From positions 62,001 to 126,000 of the forward strand of contig CAMUMG010000009.1 of assembly GCA_947089905.1 (NCBI GenBank): a DNA stretch of 64,000 nt. The letters are read 5' to 3'. The DNA comes from an uncultured Lachnospiraceae bacterium. GTDB lineage: Bacteria > Bacillota > Clostridia > Lachnospirales > Lachnospiraceae. Below, piece by piece: positions 8,468 to 18,436 of this stretch; position 1 is the stretch's first letter; every line of letters begins with the position of its first letter. The notes beneath the pieces are model-generated. The model had not been told where the DNA came from. It searched no databases and saw only the letters and a list, made by a program, of their open reading frames with translations. The position numbers and the translations under genes are program-made.

Positions 8468-9205
8468 TTAATATCCATAAATATCGTAAATTTCATCTGT
8501 ATAAACATTAGGGCTTTTATAAATAATGAGTGGTTTTTCTATAAGAAGTCTTGGCTTTCCTCCTTTAATACATTCTAAAAGTACCATATTGGGTTCCTTT
8601 TCTATATAGGGGTAAACAAGTCGCATCCGCTTTGGCTCTAACTTATATAAAGATAAAACTCGAATTAACTCTGGCAGACGAAATGGTCGGTGCACTAAAA
8701 AAAATCTGCCGTTTTGCTTTAAAACTTTTGCTGTTTCCCTTACAACATCTTCAAAACAACATAATAGTTCATGTCTGGCAGCAGCAAGAGCTGGATCGGG
8801 ATTTACCAAACCATGTGTATGAATCATATAAGGCGGATTGGAAGTAACGACATCAAAAGAGGCAGCCCCAAACAACACGGATGCCTCCTTTAAATCTCCA
8901 ACTACAATATTAATTTCATTTTCCAAATGATTATATAATACACTCCTACGTGCCATATCCGCACTTTCTGGCTGAATCTCCAATCCAGTAAAATGTTTTC
9001 CTTTCGTTTTTGCTCGAAGTAAAATTGGAATAATTCCTGTCCCTGTCCCAAGATCTAGTACACATTCGCCTTCCTTTACTTTTGAAAAACCAGATAAAAG
9101 TACTGCATCCATTCCAAAGCAGAACCTTCCTTCTGATTGAATGATCCGATAACCATTTCTCTCTAGGTCATCAAAGCGTTCTCCTTGTCTTAACCATTCC
9201 TTCAT
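8468..9205 (-). CDS. tRNA1(Val) (adenine-N6)-methyltransferase-like (YabB/TrmN6)
   Basis: 245 aa class I SAM-dependent methyltransferase. LDLGTGTGIIPILL is the SAM-binding motif I (about residues 50-63), GLEIQPE is motif II, and SNPPYMI is the NPPY motif of N6-adenine methyltransferases. The beginning, GYRIIQSEGRFCFGMDAVLLSGF, is characteristic of the YfiC/YabB group that modifies A37 of tRNA1(Val). It lies between ricT and rsmI, the position of yabB in Bacillus. RNA substrate specificity is inferred from family and synteny only. Confidence 0.88.
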   Translation of the reverse strand: MKEWLRQGERFDDLERNGYRIIQSEGRFCFGMDAVLLSGFSKVKEGECVLDLGTGTGIIPILLRAKTKGKHFTGLEIQPESADMARRSVLYNHLENEINIVVGDLKEASVLFGAASFDVVTSNPPYMIHTHGLVNPDPALAAARHELLCCFEDVVRETAKVLKQNGRFFLVHRPFRLPELIRVLSLYKLEPKRMRLVYPYIEKEPNMVLLECIKGGKPRLLIEKPLIIYKSPNVYTDEIYDIYGY

Positions 9206-9224
9206 ATATCACCACCCTTTCGGA

Positions 9225-10127
9225 TCAGTCATCTATATGGGTATCTTCTTTGCGTTCTAATAATTCTAATGCCTTTAATTCTGCATCTATTGCAACTTTT
9301 TCCTTTTTCTTCTTTGGTTTAAACTTTAAATCTTCTACGTGATATTCTCGAATTTCCTTTTCGTCATTTTCTAGTTGTACAATTACTTTTACCAGTTGTT
9401 TAAGTACACTTACACTTGTTACTTCCCCTCGTAGATGATCGGAAGTTGTTACATAATCTCCTACACTTGGAAGATGGCTATTTAATTCTTCATAAGCTTC
9501 TTCCTCATTTTTCAGACAACACATCAGTCGTCCACAAACTCCTGAAATTTTTGTTGGATTTAAGGAAAGATTTTGTTCTTTTGCCATCTTAATCGACACC
9601 GGGGCAAATTCGGATAAATGTGTATGACAACACAACTGCCGTCCACAGATCCCAATCCCGCCGACAATCTTTGTTTCATCCCGTACTCCAATTTGACGTA
9701 GTTCAATTCTGGTTTTAAAAACGGCAGCTAGATCTTTTACTAATTCCCTAAAATCAATTCTTCCGTCTGCTGTAAAATAGAATAATACTTTATTGTTATC
9801 AAACGTATATTCACAGTCAATTAGCTTCATTTCTAATTCATGTTTTGAAATTTTTTCCAAACAAATTTGAAAAGCCTCTTTTTCTTTACTTTTATTATTT
9901 CTCTCAATTTCATCATCTTCCGGAGTTGCTGGGCGAATCACTGGCTTTAATGGCTGTACTACCTTCGAGTCTTCCACCTGTCTAGGTCCAAGCACAACAA
10001 AACCGTATTCGATTCCTCGTGCTGTTTCTACAATCACATGATCTCCCACTTGTATTTCATAGTCCACTGGGTCAAAAAAATAAATTTTTCCGGCTCTACG
10101 AAACCGCACTCCAATTACATTTATCAT
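9225..10127 (-). CDS. ricT: PSP1-domain protein RicT (YaaT)
   Basis: 300 aa. The N-terminus MINVIGVRFRRAGKIYFFDP and GDHVIVETARGIEYG begin the PSP1 domain. A cysteine cluster follows: GICGRQLCC and later SGVCGRLMCC. In Bacillus, RicT forms a complex with RicA and RicF that carries [4Fe-4S] clusters and promotes RNase Y-dependent mRNA maturation, biofilm formation and sporulation. The C-terminus is Lys/Glu-rich and variable. It is the next gene after holB in the transcription order, as in Bacillus (holB-yaaT). No yabA follows here. Confidence 0.93.
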   Translation of the reverse strand: MINVIGVRFRRAGKIYFFDPVDYEIQVGDHVIVETARGIEYGFVVLGPRQVEDSKVVQPLKPVIRPATPEDDEIERNNKSKEKEAFQICLEKISKHELEMKLIDCEYTFDNNKVLFYFTADGRIDFRELVKDLAAVFKTRIELRQIGVRDETKIVGGIGICGRQLCCHTHLSEFAPVSIKMAKEQNLSLNPTKISGVCGRLMCCLKNEEEAYEELNSHLPSVGDYVTTSDHLRGEVTSVSVLKQLVKVIVQLENDEKEIREYHVEDLKFKPKKKKEKVAIDAELKALELLERKEDTHIDD

Positions 10128-10151
10128 GCAAAACTCCTTCCAGTTGTCATT

Positions 10152-11144
10152 TCAATTTTTTAAATAATCCTGTATTGTCAACAACATCAATTCTGCCGCT
10201 ACCTCAAAATTAACATTTGCCTTTAGACGTAGACGAAGCTTTGAAATTGCTTCTAAAATCTCATTTAATCCCTCAAAGCTGATTACTTTTGCCTGACTGC
10301 GGATTTCACTTAGTTCTTTTTTATATAGTACGCGATTGGCATCTCTAGTCGCTTTAAATATTAAGACATCACGGAACCAAAGCACCATTAAATCCAAACA
10401 TTCATCCATTGCCTGCTTTTTCTCTAAAAAGTATTTTAAAGCTTCTAAAAGTTCCTGATATTCCATTTCTCTTAAATACTTAAGAATATGAACTACTTCA
10501 TCTTTTATCTCTCCAAATTCTTCTGAAGAAGCATACAAAATTGCCTTTCCAAGATTGCCAGCCGAAAATTCAGCACTCAGTTCAGCCTGATAATCTGGAA
10601 TCTGATACTGTTCCATCAAATAAGCCTTAATCTTTTCTTTTGCAACTGGCTTAAAATTTAATGTAATACAGCGAGATAGAATGGTCGAAAGAAATCGGCT
10701 GCTATTATTGGTCAAAAGCAAAATTACTGCATACTCAGGCGGTTCTTCTAAAGTCTTTAAAAGTGCATTTTGTGCCTGCTCATTCATCTTTTCCGCTTCA
10801 TCTACAATATAGATTTTTTTACGGCTGCTGTAAGGTTTAATCAAAATATCCGAATTTAATTGAAGTCGGATATCATCTACACTAATAACCGACTTTTCAT
10901 GGTTGACACGAATAATATCTGGATGATTTCCCGATACCGCCTGAAGACAAGACTTACAGTGTCCACAGGCACAAACTCCCCCTTCTTCACACTCAAGGGC
11001 AGCAGAAAAACAATTTGCCATTAAATTTTTCCCAACCCCATCTTCCCCATTAAAGATGTACGCGTGTGAAACTTTATCCATACGAATTGCATTTTGCAGA
11101 TGTTCGATCAATTTCTCATGCCCTACAATCTGTTTAAAATCCAT
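10152..11144 (-). CDS. holB: DNA polymerase III subunit delta'
   Basis: 330 aa AAA+ clamp-loader subunit. FKQIVGHEKLIEHLQNAI opens the domain. GEDGVGKN is a P-loop with Asn in place of Thr/Ser, in line with the catalytically weak delta' subunit. A four-cysteine zinc module (C-x5-C-x-C-x2-C-x2-C region at about residues 51-65) follows. YIVDEAEKMNEQAQNALLKTLEEPPEYA contains the Walker B-like and sensor region. It acts in the replisome to load the beta sliding clamp. It is flanked by yaaR and ricT, as in Bacillus. Confidence 0.93.
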   Translation of the reverse strand: MDFKQIVGHEKLIEHLQNAIRMDKVSHAYIFNGEDGVGKNLMANCFSAALECEEGGVCACGHCKSCLQAVSGNHPDIIRVNHEKSVISVDDIRLQLNSDILIKPYSSRKKIYIVDEAEKMNEQAQNALLKTLEEPPEYAVILLLTNNSSRFLSTILSRCITLNFKPVAKEKIKAYLMEQYQIPDYQAELSAEFSAGNLGKAILYASSEEFGEIKDEVVHILKYLREMEYQELLEALKYFLEKKQAMDECLDLMVLWFRDVLIFKATRDANRVLYKKELSEIRSQAKVISFEGLNEILEAISKLRLRLKANVNFEVAAELMLLTIQDYLKN

Positions 11145-11164
11145 TCCTGCTCCTTCTCCTTATT

Positions 11165-11605
11165 TCAGGCCAGAATATCCAACAGGAGTCCACATATTTC
11201 ATCAATCTTACTTAAAATTGTGATCGCATCTTTCTCATCCTTTATCAGTTCTGTAGCTAATTCATCTAAATTTTTATCAATTAATCGGATCATTCCATAG
11301 ACACGGTGACGCCCTCTGCGATCCAAGAAATTTTCACGGCTGAATTTATGGGAATGACTTACAATTTCATTCATAAACTCCTTGATTAACTCCCGATATC
11401 GCTTCATATCTCGTACATCCATATGTTTGGTCAAACGCTTTCCCTGTTGAACAATATCCTCCATCAAAACATTTAACCTAGCCTGAAGTTCCTGTTCCTC
11501 GATATTACTGATTAAGGTAAATTTAAAGTTTCCATCCGTCTGTTGAACTGGTGCTTTTTGTTCTATTCGATTTGGTTGTTGGATTTGATTTACTTTAATA
11601 TCCAT
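11165..11605 (-). CDS. yaaR: YaaR family protein (DUF327)
   Basis: 146 aa, the normal size for YaaR. It starts [15 protein letters not shown] behind a GAAGGAGG ribosome binding site. It contains [48 protein letters not shown], a helical region typical of the family. [22 protein letters not shown] is its most conserved stretch. The function is unknown, but the gene is nearly always next to holB. The 110-nt gap upstream suggests a promoter there, separating it from the kinase gene. Confidence 0.85.
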   Translation of the reverse strand: MDIKVNQIQQPNRIEQKAPVQQTDGNFKFTLISNIEEQELQARLNVLMEDIVQQGKRLTKHMDVRDMKRYRELIKEFMNEIVSHSHKFSRENFLDRRGRHRVYGMIRLIDKNLDELATELIKDEKDAITILSKIDEICGLLLDILA

Positions 11606-11715
11606 GAAAGTTTACGGCCTCCTTCCCTTTTTGTGATATTCTGTTTATCCTATGCCTGTCTTTTGTATGGATTTTATTTTAGCACAGATTTTAGGAATTG
11701 AATAGTACCTTTTTC

Positions 11716-12333
11716 TCAAAGTTTATTCTCTGAAACATTTCTCTTTATCAAAATTTTACGTACCATCTCTGTGATCTGTCCCAGACAATCTTTTTCCTCT
11801 ATATTTTGATATCGCTTTTGAATCCCTGCTCTATCTAAATTCTTTTCTGAAAAATCCTGCTCATCTGCTAAATATCTGCGACATAATTCTGCATATTTAG
11901 GATACTTTTGCTGTCTTTCTCTTAAAAGTGCCCGACTTAGACGAATTCCATCTTCTACCTCTAAATAAATCGGAATAACTGCTTCTTTTCCAAAATATTT
12001 TTGTAGTTTTTCATACCCCTCTAAAGTGGCGATCATAAGATAATCTGCCTGACTTAAATCAATCTGTCCATCATTAGCAGTAAAATAATACCACTCCCCA
12101 TACACAGTCTGATAACAGCGACACTCAATAATTTTTCCTTCTTGTTCCATCTGTTTCATCTGCTGTACTGTTACAAAATAATACTGTTTTCCATTTTGTT
12201 CCCCATCCCGAATTGGTCTGGTTGTATATCCTGTTACTGGCAGGAGAGGTAATTCACTTTTATTCATTAAATCTCTATATATCGTATCTTTTCCTGTTGC
12301 ACTCTTTCCCATCATCACAAATAACTTTGACAT
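11716..12333 (-). CDS. Guanylate kinase-like P-loop protein
   Basis: 205 aa. The P-loop is MMGKSATGKDT (about residues 7-17), followed by PVTGYTTRPIRDGEQNGKQYYFVT, the guanylate-kinase GMP-binding segment (TTRP, then D/E-G and Y-F). ECRCYQTVYGEWYYF corresponds to the lid and GMP-contacting part, diverged from the usual N(x)YGT. Family reaction: GMP + ATP to GDP + ADP. The divergence makes the true substrate uncertain. It sits where tmk (thymidylate kinase) stands in the Bacillus yaaO-tmk-yaaR-holB order, so a different nucleotide kinase may have taken that place. Confidence 0.75.
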   Translation of the reverse strand: MSKLFVMMGKSATGKDTIYRDLMNKSELPLLPVTGYTTRPIRDGEQNGKQYYFVTVQQMKQMEQEGKIIECRCYQTVYGEWYYFTANDGQIDLSQADYLMIATLEGYEKLQKYFGKEAVIPIYLEVEDGIRLSRALLRERQQKYPKYAELCRRYLADEQDFSEKNLDRAGIQKRYQNIEEKDCLGQITEMVRKILIKRNVSENKL

Positions 12334-12356
12334 TATTTTAAAACCTTTCCTAATTT

Positions 12357-13838
12357 CTAAAGAGAAGTTTCTTTTAAAACTTTTACATATTTCCCCTGCT
12401 TATCCTGCATCCCTCTTAACTGTAATCCATTCTTTCTATAAGACAGTAATTCCTCAATTAAGTATTGTTCTAACACTTCTCCCGGAACAATATAGGGAAT
12501 TCCCGGCGGATATAAATAGATAAATTCTGCTGCTATATATCCAGAACTTTCTTCTAACGGTACTATCTGAACTTGTCTTTTCTCGATCTCATATTGATGA
12601 TACATTCGTTTTCGTTTACATAATACTGCATTTTGTGTATAAGAAATATTTTCCTCCTTTTCACAGCAAGAATCAATTTTACTTAAAATCTGAAATAGAT
12701 ATTCCAATCCCTCTTTTGTATCGCAGACAGAAGTCATACAAAGCACATAATCTCTCATTGCCATTTCTGGCTGTATTTTATAGGCAAGTAAGATCTGATA
12801 AAGAAGTGTTCCTGTTAAACTTATTTCTTGTCCTCCACAAAAATCCTGAATGGATTTACGAATCTTTTCAGGTAATTTTAAAGATTTCAATTTTATATGT
12901 GTACATAAAACTACAAGCTTTCCATAGTCTTTTCTAAATCCATTTTCCTCCTTTACTTGAACCAGCTTTAAACATCTCCATGCTTTTGCCTTCTGATAAA
13001 ATGTCTGTAACCATTTTGTATATTCGTTAAAACCTTTCAAATCTCCTTCTAAAAATTGAATACAGCAGTCGATCCCCGCCATAAGTAAATAGGAGGGACT
13101 GCTGCTTTGATAAATAGAAGAAAATAGATCGATTCGTTCTTTCCATAAAACATCATTCCAAAGTAATAAAGCTGTCTGTGTAAAAGAAGGCAGTGTTTTA
13201 TGTAAGCTTTGAATTACAAAATCCGCTCCTTCTTTGATTGGATGGGCAGGAAAATAGGGATGAAAGCCGAAATGGGCCCCATGAGCTGCATCTATTAATA
13301 ATAGTTTTCCTGCCTTATGTACTACTTCTGCAATTTTAGAAATTTCCGAAGTCATTCCCTCGTATGTTGGAGAAGTCAAAACCACTAAAATTGCCTCTGG
13401 ATGCTCCTTTAATCCTCTCTTTACTTCCTCTAATCCAACAGCGTCTGGTATATTGGTGTCTTTATTAATACTTTCGTACAAATATTCTATTTTTAACTGC
13501 CGTAAAAATGCTGTATGATAGACCGATCGATGCGAGTTTCTGGAAATTAAAATGGTATCCCCCGGCATCGTTACTGCTGAAATCCCAATTAAAATTCCAG
13601 CGGTACTACCATTTACTAAAAGCAGGGAAAAGCGGCTGCCATAGACAGCCGCTGCACGTTCTTCTAAATCTAACAAAATTCCCTCTGGATCGTGTAGATT
13701 ATCAAATCCTTCTATTTCTGTAATATCCAAAGAATATGGATTTTGCATCTGCCATTTTGGATTTCTTTTATGTCCGGGCATACACATTGGATATAATCCA
13801 TCTGTAGCATTTTTTTTAAGCTTTTCATATAAATTCAT
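12357..13838 (-). CDS. Orn/Lys/Arg decarboxylase-family PLP enzyme (YaaO-like)
   Basis: 493 aa fold-type I PLP enzyme. MCMPGHKRNP (about residues 18-27) and EIEGFDNLHDPEGIL are typical N-terminal motifs. LVNGSTAGI lies in the cofactor-binding region, IDAAHGAHFGFHP carries the Asp that contacts the pyridine nitrogen, and SLHKTLPSFTQ supplies the PLP lysine (K214). The C-terminus contains YPPGIPYIVPGE, as in the short lysine/ornithine/arginine decarboxylases. It makes a polyamine or diamine plus CO2; which amino acid it uses cannot be told. It is the first gene of the yaa cluster, matching yaaO of Bacillus. Confidence 0.88.
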   Translation of the reverse strand: MNLYEKLKKNATDGLYPMCMPGHKRNPKWQMQNPYSLDITEIEGFDNLHDPEGILLDLEERAAAVYGSRFSLLLVNGSTAGILIGISAVTMPGDTILISRNSHRSVYHTAFLRQLKIEYLYESINKDTNIPDAVGLEEVKRGLKEHPEAILVVLTSPTYEGMTSEISKIAEVVHKAGKLLLIDAAHGAHFGFHPYFPAHPIKEGADFVIQSLHKTLPSFTQTALLLWNDVLWKERIDLFSSIYQSSSPSYLLMAGIDCCIQFLEGDLKGFNEYTKWLQTFYQKAKAWRCLKLVQVKEENGFRKDYGKLVVLCTHIKLKSLKLPEKIRKSIQDFCGGQEISLTGTLLYQILLAYKIQPEMAMRDYVLCMTSVCDTKEGLEYLFQILSKIDSCCEKEENISYTQNAVLCKRKRMYHQYEIEKRQVQIVPLEESSGYIAAEFIYLYPPGIPYIVPGEVLEQYLIEELLSYRKNGLQLRGMQDKQGKYVKVLKETSL

Positions 13839-13918
13839 TTTTAATCTCCAATGTTGCGACTGTCTTTTTAATACTATAATAACATATCAAATACATAAAG
13901 TATAGTTCTATTCATTTT

Positions 13919-16900
13919 CTATTCTACCTCTACACTGCTTCCAATTCCATTTCTTCCCCTATTTTTTGTAACAATTATTTTTCGTTCAATTTGTTCTTTT
14001 AATTCTGATACATGAGAAATGATTCCCACCAGACGATTTCCTTTTGTAAGTCCAACTAAGGCTTTCATTGCTTGACTTAATGATTCTTCATCTAAAGAAC
14101 CAAAACCTTCATCTACAAACATAGAATCTAATTGAATTCCGCCTGTATAGGATTGAATTTCATCCGATAGACCAAGTGCTAAAGAAAGAGAAGCCTGAAA
14201 AGTTTCTCCGCCGGAGAGAGTCCTTACACTGCGTTCTGTTCCATTATAATGATCAATGACATTTAACTCAAGTCCAACTTTTCCCTTTATACTATCTGTG
14301 TCTTCCTCTCGCTTTAACTCATATTGACCACTACTCATTGTAAGAAGACGTAGATTTGCCCTCCTTAAAATTCGATCAAAATAAGCCATTTGAATATAAG
14401 TTTCTAACTCAATTTTACGTTTTCCACTTAATGTTCCATTCGCTGTATCTGATAGACACTTCATCCAAATATATTTTTGTTCTACTAGAGTAATTATTTC
14501 CTGTTTATCATGGACTGAATTATAAATTTCCTGATTTTTATGAAAGGCAGCAAAAATTTCATCTCTCTGTGTACTTATTTCTTCCTTTTTTCTTTCTCTT
14601 TCCTGTTTTTTTAATAAAACTTCCTCTTCCTTAAAATCCCCAATCATATGGAGCTGATTTTCAAATGCAGTAACAGCAGCTTGCAATTCTGTTACTTTGG
14701 TATAATATTCATTATATGACTTTTCAGCCGCTTTCTTTGCTTCTTCTAATATCTTTTGTTGCTCTTTACAAAAGGCAATCTTTGTTGTTGCTGTTTCTTT
14801 ATTATCTCCATTAAGAGTTTCAAGATATGAAAAAATTTGTTCTTTTATTCTATCTAGCTCTGTTTGTAATCTAGTCAATATCACCTCTAACTGATGAATC
14901 CTATCTTCTAGTTGCTTTATATCCTGCTCCTGCCCTACGATCCTATTTTGTAACATTTGCTTTTCTAAAAATTTTTCTTGGTTATCTTTAATTTCTATCT
15001 CAATCTTACTCAACTGTTCCTTCAAAATATTTTCTGCCCACATTGCACTTAGGAACGAGTAATCTTCTTCTATTTTCATTTCTTCTATATTGTTTATAAA
15101 TCTTTTTACTGCCAAAATACTATCTTTTAATTTTTCCTGTATTTCATTTCTACGATTTTTATGTACTTCCAACTGCTTTTCCTGTTCTTGTATTAAGTTG
15201 AAACATTCTTCCCGTTGTGTTCTATATAATTCTATTTCCTCTTGTAGTTTCTGTCTTTGCTCAATTTCTGTCTTTATTTTTTCTTCTAGTATAGCCATCA
15301 TTTCTGTCTGTGTTTGAAGTTCCTTTAAGATCTCCTCTGTTAAACTCTTAGGATGTATATTTTCTATTTCTTCTGTACAAACAGACTGTATCTTATCGTC
15401 TCTTAATATGGGATGTTCCTTTAGCCACTCTCTGATATTTGCTAATAATTCCTTTGCAGTATCCTGTCCTATATTTAATTGTTTTTGTGTTAGCTCTATA
15501 CGAATTTCCGTTTCATTTACCCTTTTTTGATTCTCATCTTTTTGTTCTTTTAATATCTGCTGTTTTTCCTTTAAAATTTCTTCTTTCTTTTGAAATATCT
15601 CTAACTGTTTCTTTTGCTCTTTTGTTTCTTTCCACTTTGTATCCAATTCTCTTTGATATTTATTTAATTTTTCCTTTACATTAGAAAGTAGGCTATCCAA
15701 ACTTTCTACTATCTTTTGTTGCCCTTCTAAAAAGGTCATTTTTGTAATTTCATTTTTTAATTGTTGTTCTTTTTCTGTCTTCTTTATCTGAACTGTCGTC
15801 AACTTTTGATCTTTTTCATATAAATTCTTTTGTAATTGTTGTATTTGTTCTTCCTTTACAGACAATAAATTCTTTAATTCTTCCCTCCGTTTTTGATCTT
15901 GTTCTGCTTTATATAATAAAGAAGTAACCATCTGTTTTGCTTTTTCGATTCGAAGCAACTCTTCCTCTGTCCATGATCTCAATAAACCTTCTAAATCAGA
16001 TTGCCCTTCTATTTGCTCTTGCCCCAAATCCTCTGCCATTTGTTCTATTTTTTGTATTTGTATCTGTAACTGTTGTTTTTGGTATTTCGCATCTGCACTC
16101 TTTTGTTCCACTTCCTTTTGCGAAAAAGAAAGTAGTTCTTTTTTCTGATCTAAGCTCTCTTTTTCTGGTACATTTTGTGCTAACTTTGCAGGACAAGGAT
16201 GATGAATCGATCCACAGACTGGACACATTTTACCTTCCTCTAAATGGCGTGCAAGCATCCCCGCCTGTGCATCTAAAAATAACTGTTCTAATTCTTGATA
16301 TTCTGCCAGAAGTTTATTTTTCTTATCAGACGCAATTAGATAATTTCTTTGACTTTCTTGAAGATACTGTTTTTGATTAGAAAGAACGTTTAATTCTTTT
16401 TGCAGCATATTCACTTTTTCTCTTTGGTTCTCTAATTCTTTTTGCTGCTGTTTCAATTTTAGAATCTGTATTTCTGAATCTTTTCGTTGCTCATACTCTT
16501 TTTTGTACTCTTGTTGCTGCCCTTTTTGTTCTTCCTCTTGATTTTTAGCAGCATCTCTTTCTTGTTGATACTGTATTTCTAAATCCTTTAATTCATTTCT
16601 TTGTAAAGTTAAATTTTTAAAATCAGATACTGTCTGACTAAGCCTTTCTACTAAATTTCTATAATAGAGTTCTTCTTCTCCAATTCTCTGTAATGGAAGG
16701 ATTTGTTTTTCTAGTGCTTCTAATTCTGTTTTTACAGCGATATCTTCTACATTTAACTGTTGTAATTGTCCCTTTTGTTCTATTTGTCTTTTTGTCTCTT
16801 CTTGCCACTCTTTCCATTCACATTTAAGTGTTTCACACTGTTTATAAAGCTCTCTTTGTCTTTCATTTATATGAAACAAAAATAGTGTCTGGTCTTGAAA

Positions 16901-18262
16901 TTTTTCTACTATCTGTTCCTTATGAAAAATAATATTAGAAAGTTCTTCAAAGTGTTGTTTTTGGTGTTGTAGACTTTTCTCTTCCTGCTTTTGTTTTTCA
17001 CAAACCTCTTGTAGTAGTTTATGTAGATCCTCTAAACTTTTCTTTTCCTGCTCTATTTTTTCCCTTCGATTTATAAGTTGTTCTTGTTTTGTTTCCACTG
17101 TCTCAAGTATTAAAAGCTGTTCTTTTTCTCGTTGTATCAACTGCTCTAATGTTATCTTTTTTTTCTGCGTTTGCCTTTTATCTTCAAAAATCTTTTGGAT
17201 TTCTTGCTCTTTATTCTCCTCTATCTTTTGTTCTTGTTCTAACCTTTCAAACAGCTCCATCTTTTTTCGTTCTTCTTGGATCTGAAAAGTCAATTCGTCA
17301 TATTTTTGTGTATTTTCTTTTGTATATTCCTGTTCTTTTTCTGCCTGTTCTAAATTTGGAAGAAGTTCCTGTAACCGAAGCTTTTCTTGTTCTAACTTTT
17401 CTGTCGTTTTCTTTCTTTGTCTTGCTGCCTCTAAACACCCTGCATCCCTTTGAATTTCTTGATCTAATACAGTAAGCTTTGTATCTATTTGTTTTAATTC
17501 CTCTTTTTCCTGCTTTAAAAGCTCCTCTAAAAGAGTCAATCCTTCTGTAATTCTTCCCTCAAAATCTACCTTTTTTAACTCTTCTATTCTCTGTGCTATA
17601 GGAACATTCTTTTCACAGATTATACCACTAAAATACTGACTGATACTCTTTCGAATATCATTATATTTCATCTCCTGTCCCTTTACTGCCTCTTTTAGCT
17701 GTATTTGCAGTTTTTGATATAATTCTGTATGAAAGATCTGACGGAAAATAAGTCCTCTATCCTGTGTTTTTGCAAAGAGAAGCTTTTGAAAGTCTCCCTG
17801 TGCAATCATGGCAATCTGTGCAAACTGTCTGCGATCTAATCCTATCAATTCTGTAATTGCCTTTGTTACTTCTTTTGTCTTTGTTACTGGCTGTCTTTCA
17901 TCTGGATAAATTAATGTCGCTTCTGCTTTTTGTACTGTAAAACCATTTCCTCTGCCCTTTAGACGGTGATATTCGGGATTTCTTTTGACTGTGTAGCAAT
18001 TTCCACGGTAGTCAAAAGAAAATTCTACATACGTCGGCACATCATCTTCTGCATATTTACTGCGAAACATATTAGATTCTCTTACTTCTCCGCTTGCTTC
18101 TCCATATAAAGCAAAAGTGATGGCATCAAAAATAGTTGTTTTTCCTGCTCCAGTATCGCCAGTAATTAAAAACAGTCCTTGTGCCCCCAACTGTTTAAAA
18201 TCAATCTCTGTCTTTTCTGCATATGGCCCAAATGCACTGATTACAAGCTTTTCCGGTTTCAC
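13919..18262 (-). CDS. sbcC: Nuclease SbcCD subunit C (Rad50-like ATPase)
   Basis: About 1447 aa from the GTG start at 18262, much longer than E. coli SbcC (about 1050). VKPEKLVISAFGPYAEKTEI is the canonical N-terminus, with Walker A GDTGAGKTT (Lys near 41). Two very long Gln/Glu/Lys-rich coiled-coil arms flank the zinc hook CPVCGS. The C-terminal lobe has the ABC signature LSGGETFQASLSLALGLS and Walker B MFVDEGFGSLDE. With SbcD it cleaves hairpins and double-strand ends. An upstream in-frame extension to 18400 reads through the IS607 end and is not family sequence. The ribosome binding site is weak (GGGTAAGT), probably because the element separated the gene from sbcD. Confidence 0.93.
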   Translation of the reverse strand: MKPEKLVISAFGPYAEKTEIDFKQLGAQGLFLITGDTGAGKTTIFDAITFALYGEASGEVRESNMFRSKYAEDDVPTYVEFSFDYRGNCYTVKRNPEYHRLKGRGNGFTVQKAEATLIYPDERQPVTKTKEVTKAITELIGLDRRQFAQIAMIAQGDFQKLLFAKTQDRGLIFRQIFHTELYQKLQIQLKEAVKGQEMKYNDIRKSISQYFSGIICEKNVPIAQRIEELKKVDFEGRITEGLTLLEELLKQEKEELKQIDTKLTVLDQEIQRDAGCLEAARQRKKTTEKLEQEKLRLQELLPNLEQAEKEQEYTKENTQKYDELTFQIQEERKKMELFERLEQEQKIEENKEQEIQKIFEDKRQTQKKKITLEQLIQREKEQLLILETVETKQEQLINRREKIEQEKKSLEDLHKLLQEVCEKQKQEEKSLQHQKQHFEELSNIIFHKEQIVEKFQDQTLFLFHINERQRELYKQCETLKCEWKEWQEETKRQIEQKGQLQQLNVEDIAVKTELEALEKQILPLQRIGEEELYYRNLVERLSQTVSDFKNLTLQRNELKDLEIQYQQERDAAKNQEEEQKGQQQEYKKEYEQRKDSEIQILKLKQQQKELENQREKVNMLQKELNVLSNQKQYLQESQRNYLIASDKKNKLLAEYQELEQLFLDAQAGMLARHLEEGKMCPVCGSIHHPCPAKLAQNVPEKESLDQKKELLSFSQKEVEQKSADAKYQKQQLQIQIQKIEQMAEDLGQEQIEGQSDLEGLLRSWTEEELLRIEKAKQMVTSLLYKAEQDQKRREELKNLLSVKEEQIQQLQKNLYEKDQKLTTVQIKKTEKEQQLKNEITKMTFLEGQQKIVESLDSLLSNVKEKLNKYQRELDTKWKETKEQKKQLEIFQKKEEILKEKQQILKEQKDENQKRVNETEIRIELTQKQLNIGQDTAKELLANIREWLKEHPILRDDKIQSVCTEEIENIHPKSLTEEILKELQTQTEMMAILEEKIKTEIEQRQKLQEEIELYRTQREECFNLIQEQEKQLEVHKNRRNEIQEKLKDSILAVKRFINNIEEMKIEEDYSFLSAMWAENILKEQLSKIEIEIKDNQEKFLEKQMLQNRIVGQEQDIKQLEDRIHQLEVILTRLQTELDRIKEQIFSYLETLNGDNKETATTKIAFCKEQQKILEEAKKAAEKSYNEYYTKVTELQAAVTAFENQLHMIGDFKEEEVLLKKQERERKKEEISTQRDEIFAAFHKNQEIYNSVHDKQEIITLVEQKYIWMKCLSDTANGTLSGKRKIELETYIQMAYFDRILRRANLRLLTMSSGQYELKREEDTDSIKGKVGLELNVIDHYNGTERSVRTLSGGETFQASLSLALGLSDEIQSYTGGIQLDSMFVDEGFGSLDEESLSQAMKALVGLTKGNRLVGIISHVSELKEQIERKIIVTKNRGRNGIGSSVEVE

Positions 18263-18297
18263 ACTTACCCGTTGCCAAAAACCTATAAAAATATATA

Positions 18298-18436
18298 AAT
18301 CTTGTTTTATTCCCTGTTCTACGAGTCCGATTTTGAAAACTATAAATAGTAGTCTACTTTCGTTTGATGTAACTCTCCGAGGGCGTAAATTCGGATACAA
18401 CGCATCCTACATATTAGCATTATCTTGTTAGTGATA
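18298..18436 (-). ncRNA. Probable omegaRNA (reRNA) at the 3' end of tnpB
   Basis: The 140 nt between the tnpB stop and the element's right end are conserved non-coding sequence in IS605/IS607 elements, where the guide RNA scaffold lies. Small inverted repeats are visible (for example GGATGCGTTGTATCC on the minus strand). By the family rule the guide would be the flank next to the end, which here is the region just before the sbcC start. Position and guide are inferred. Confidence 0.4.

Noticed and set aside
15090..17475. Several 75-150-codon + strand frames inside sbcC
   Set aside because: They are hydrophobic or serine-rich mirror frames of the Gln/Glu/Lys-rich coiled-coil codons, with no ribosome binding sites.
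18263..18400. 46-residue N-terminal extension of SbcC
   Set aside because: It reads through the IS607 right end; family proteins start at the GTG-encoded VKPEKL, and the extension has no ribosome binding site.
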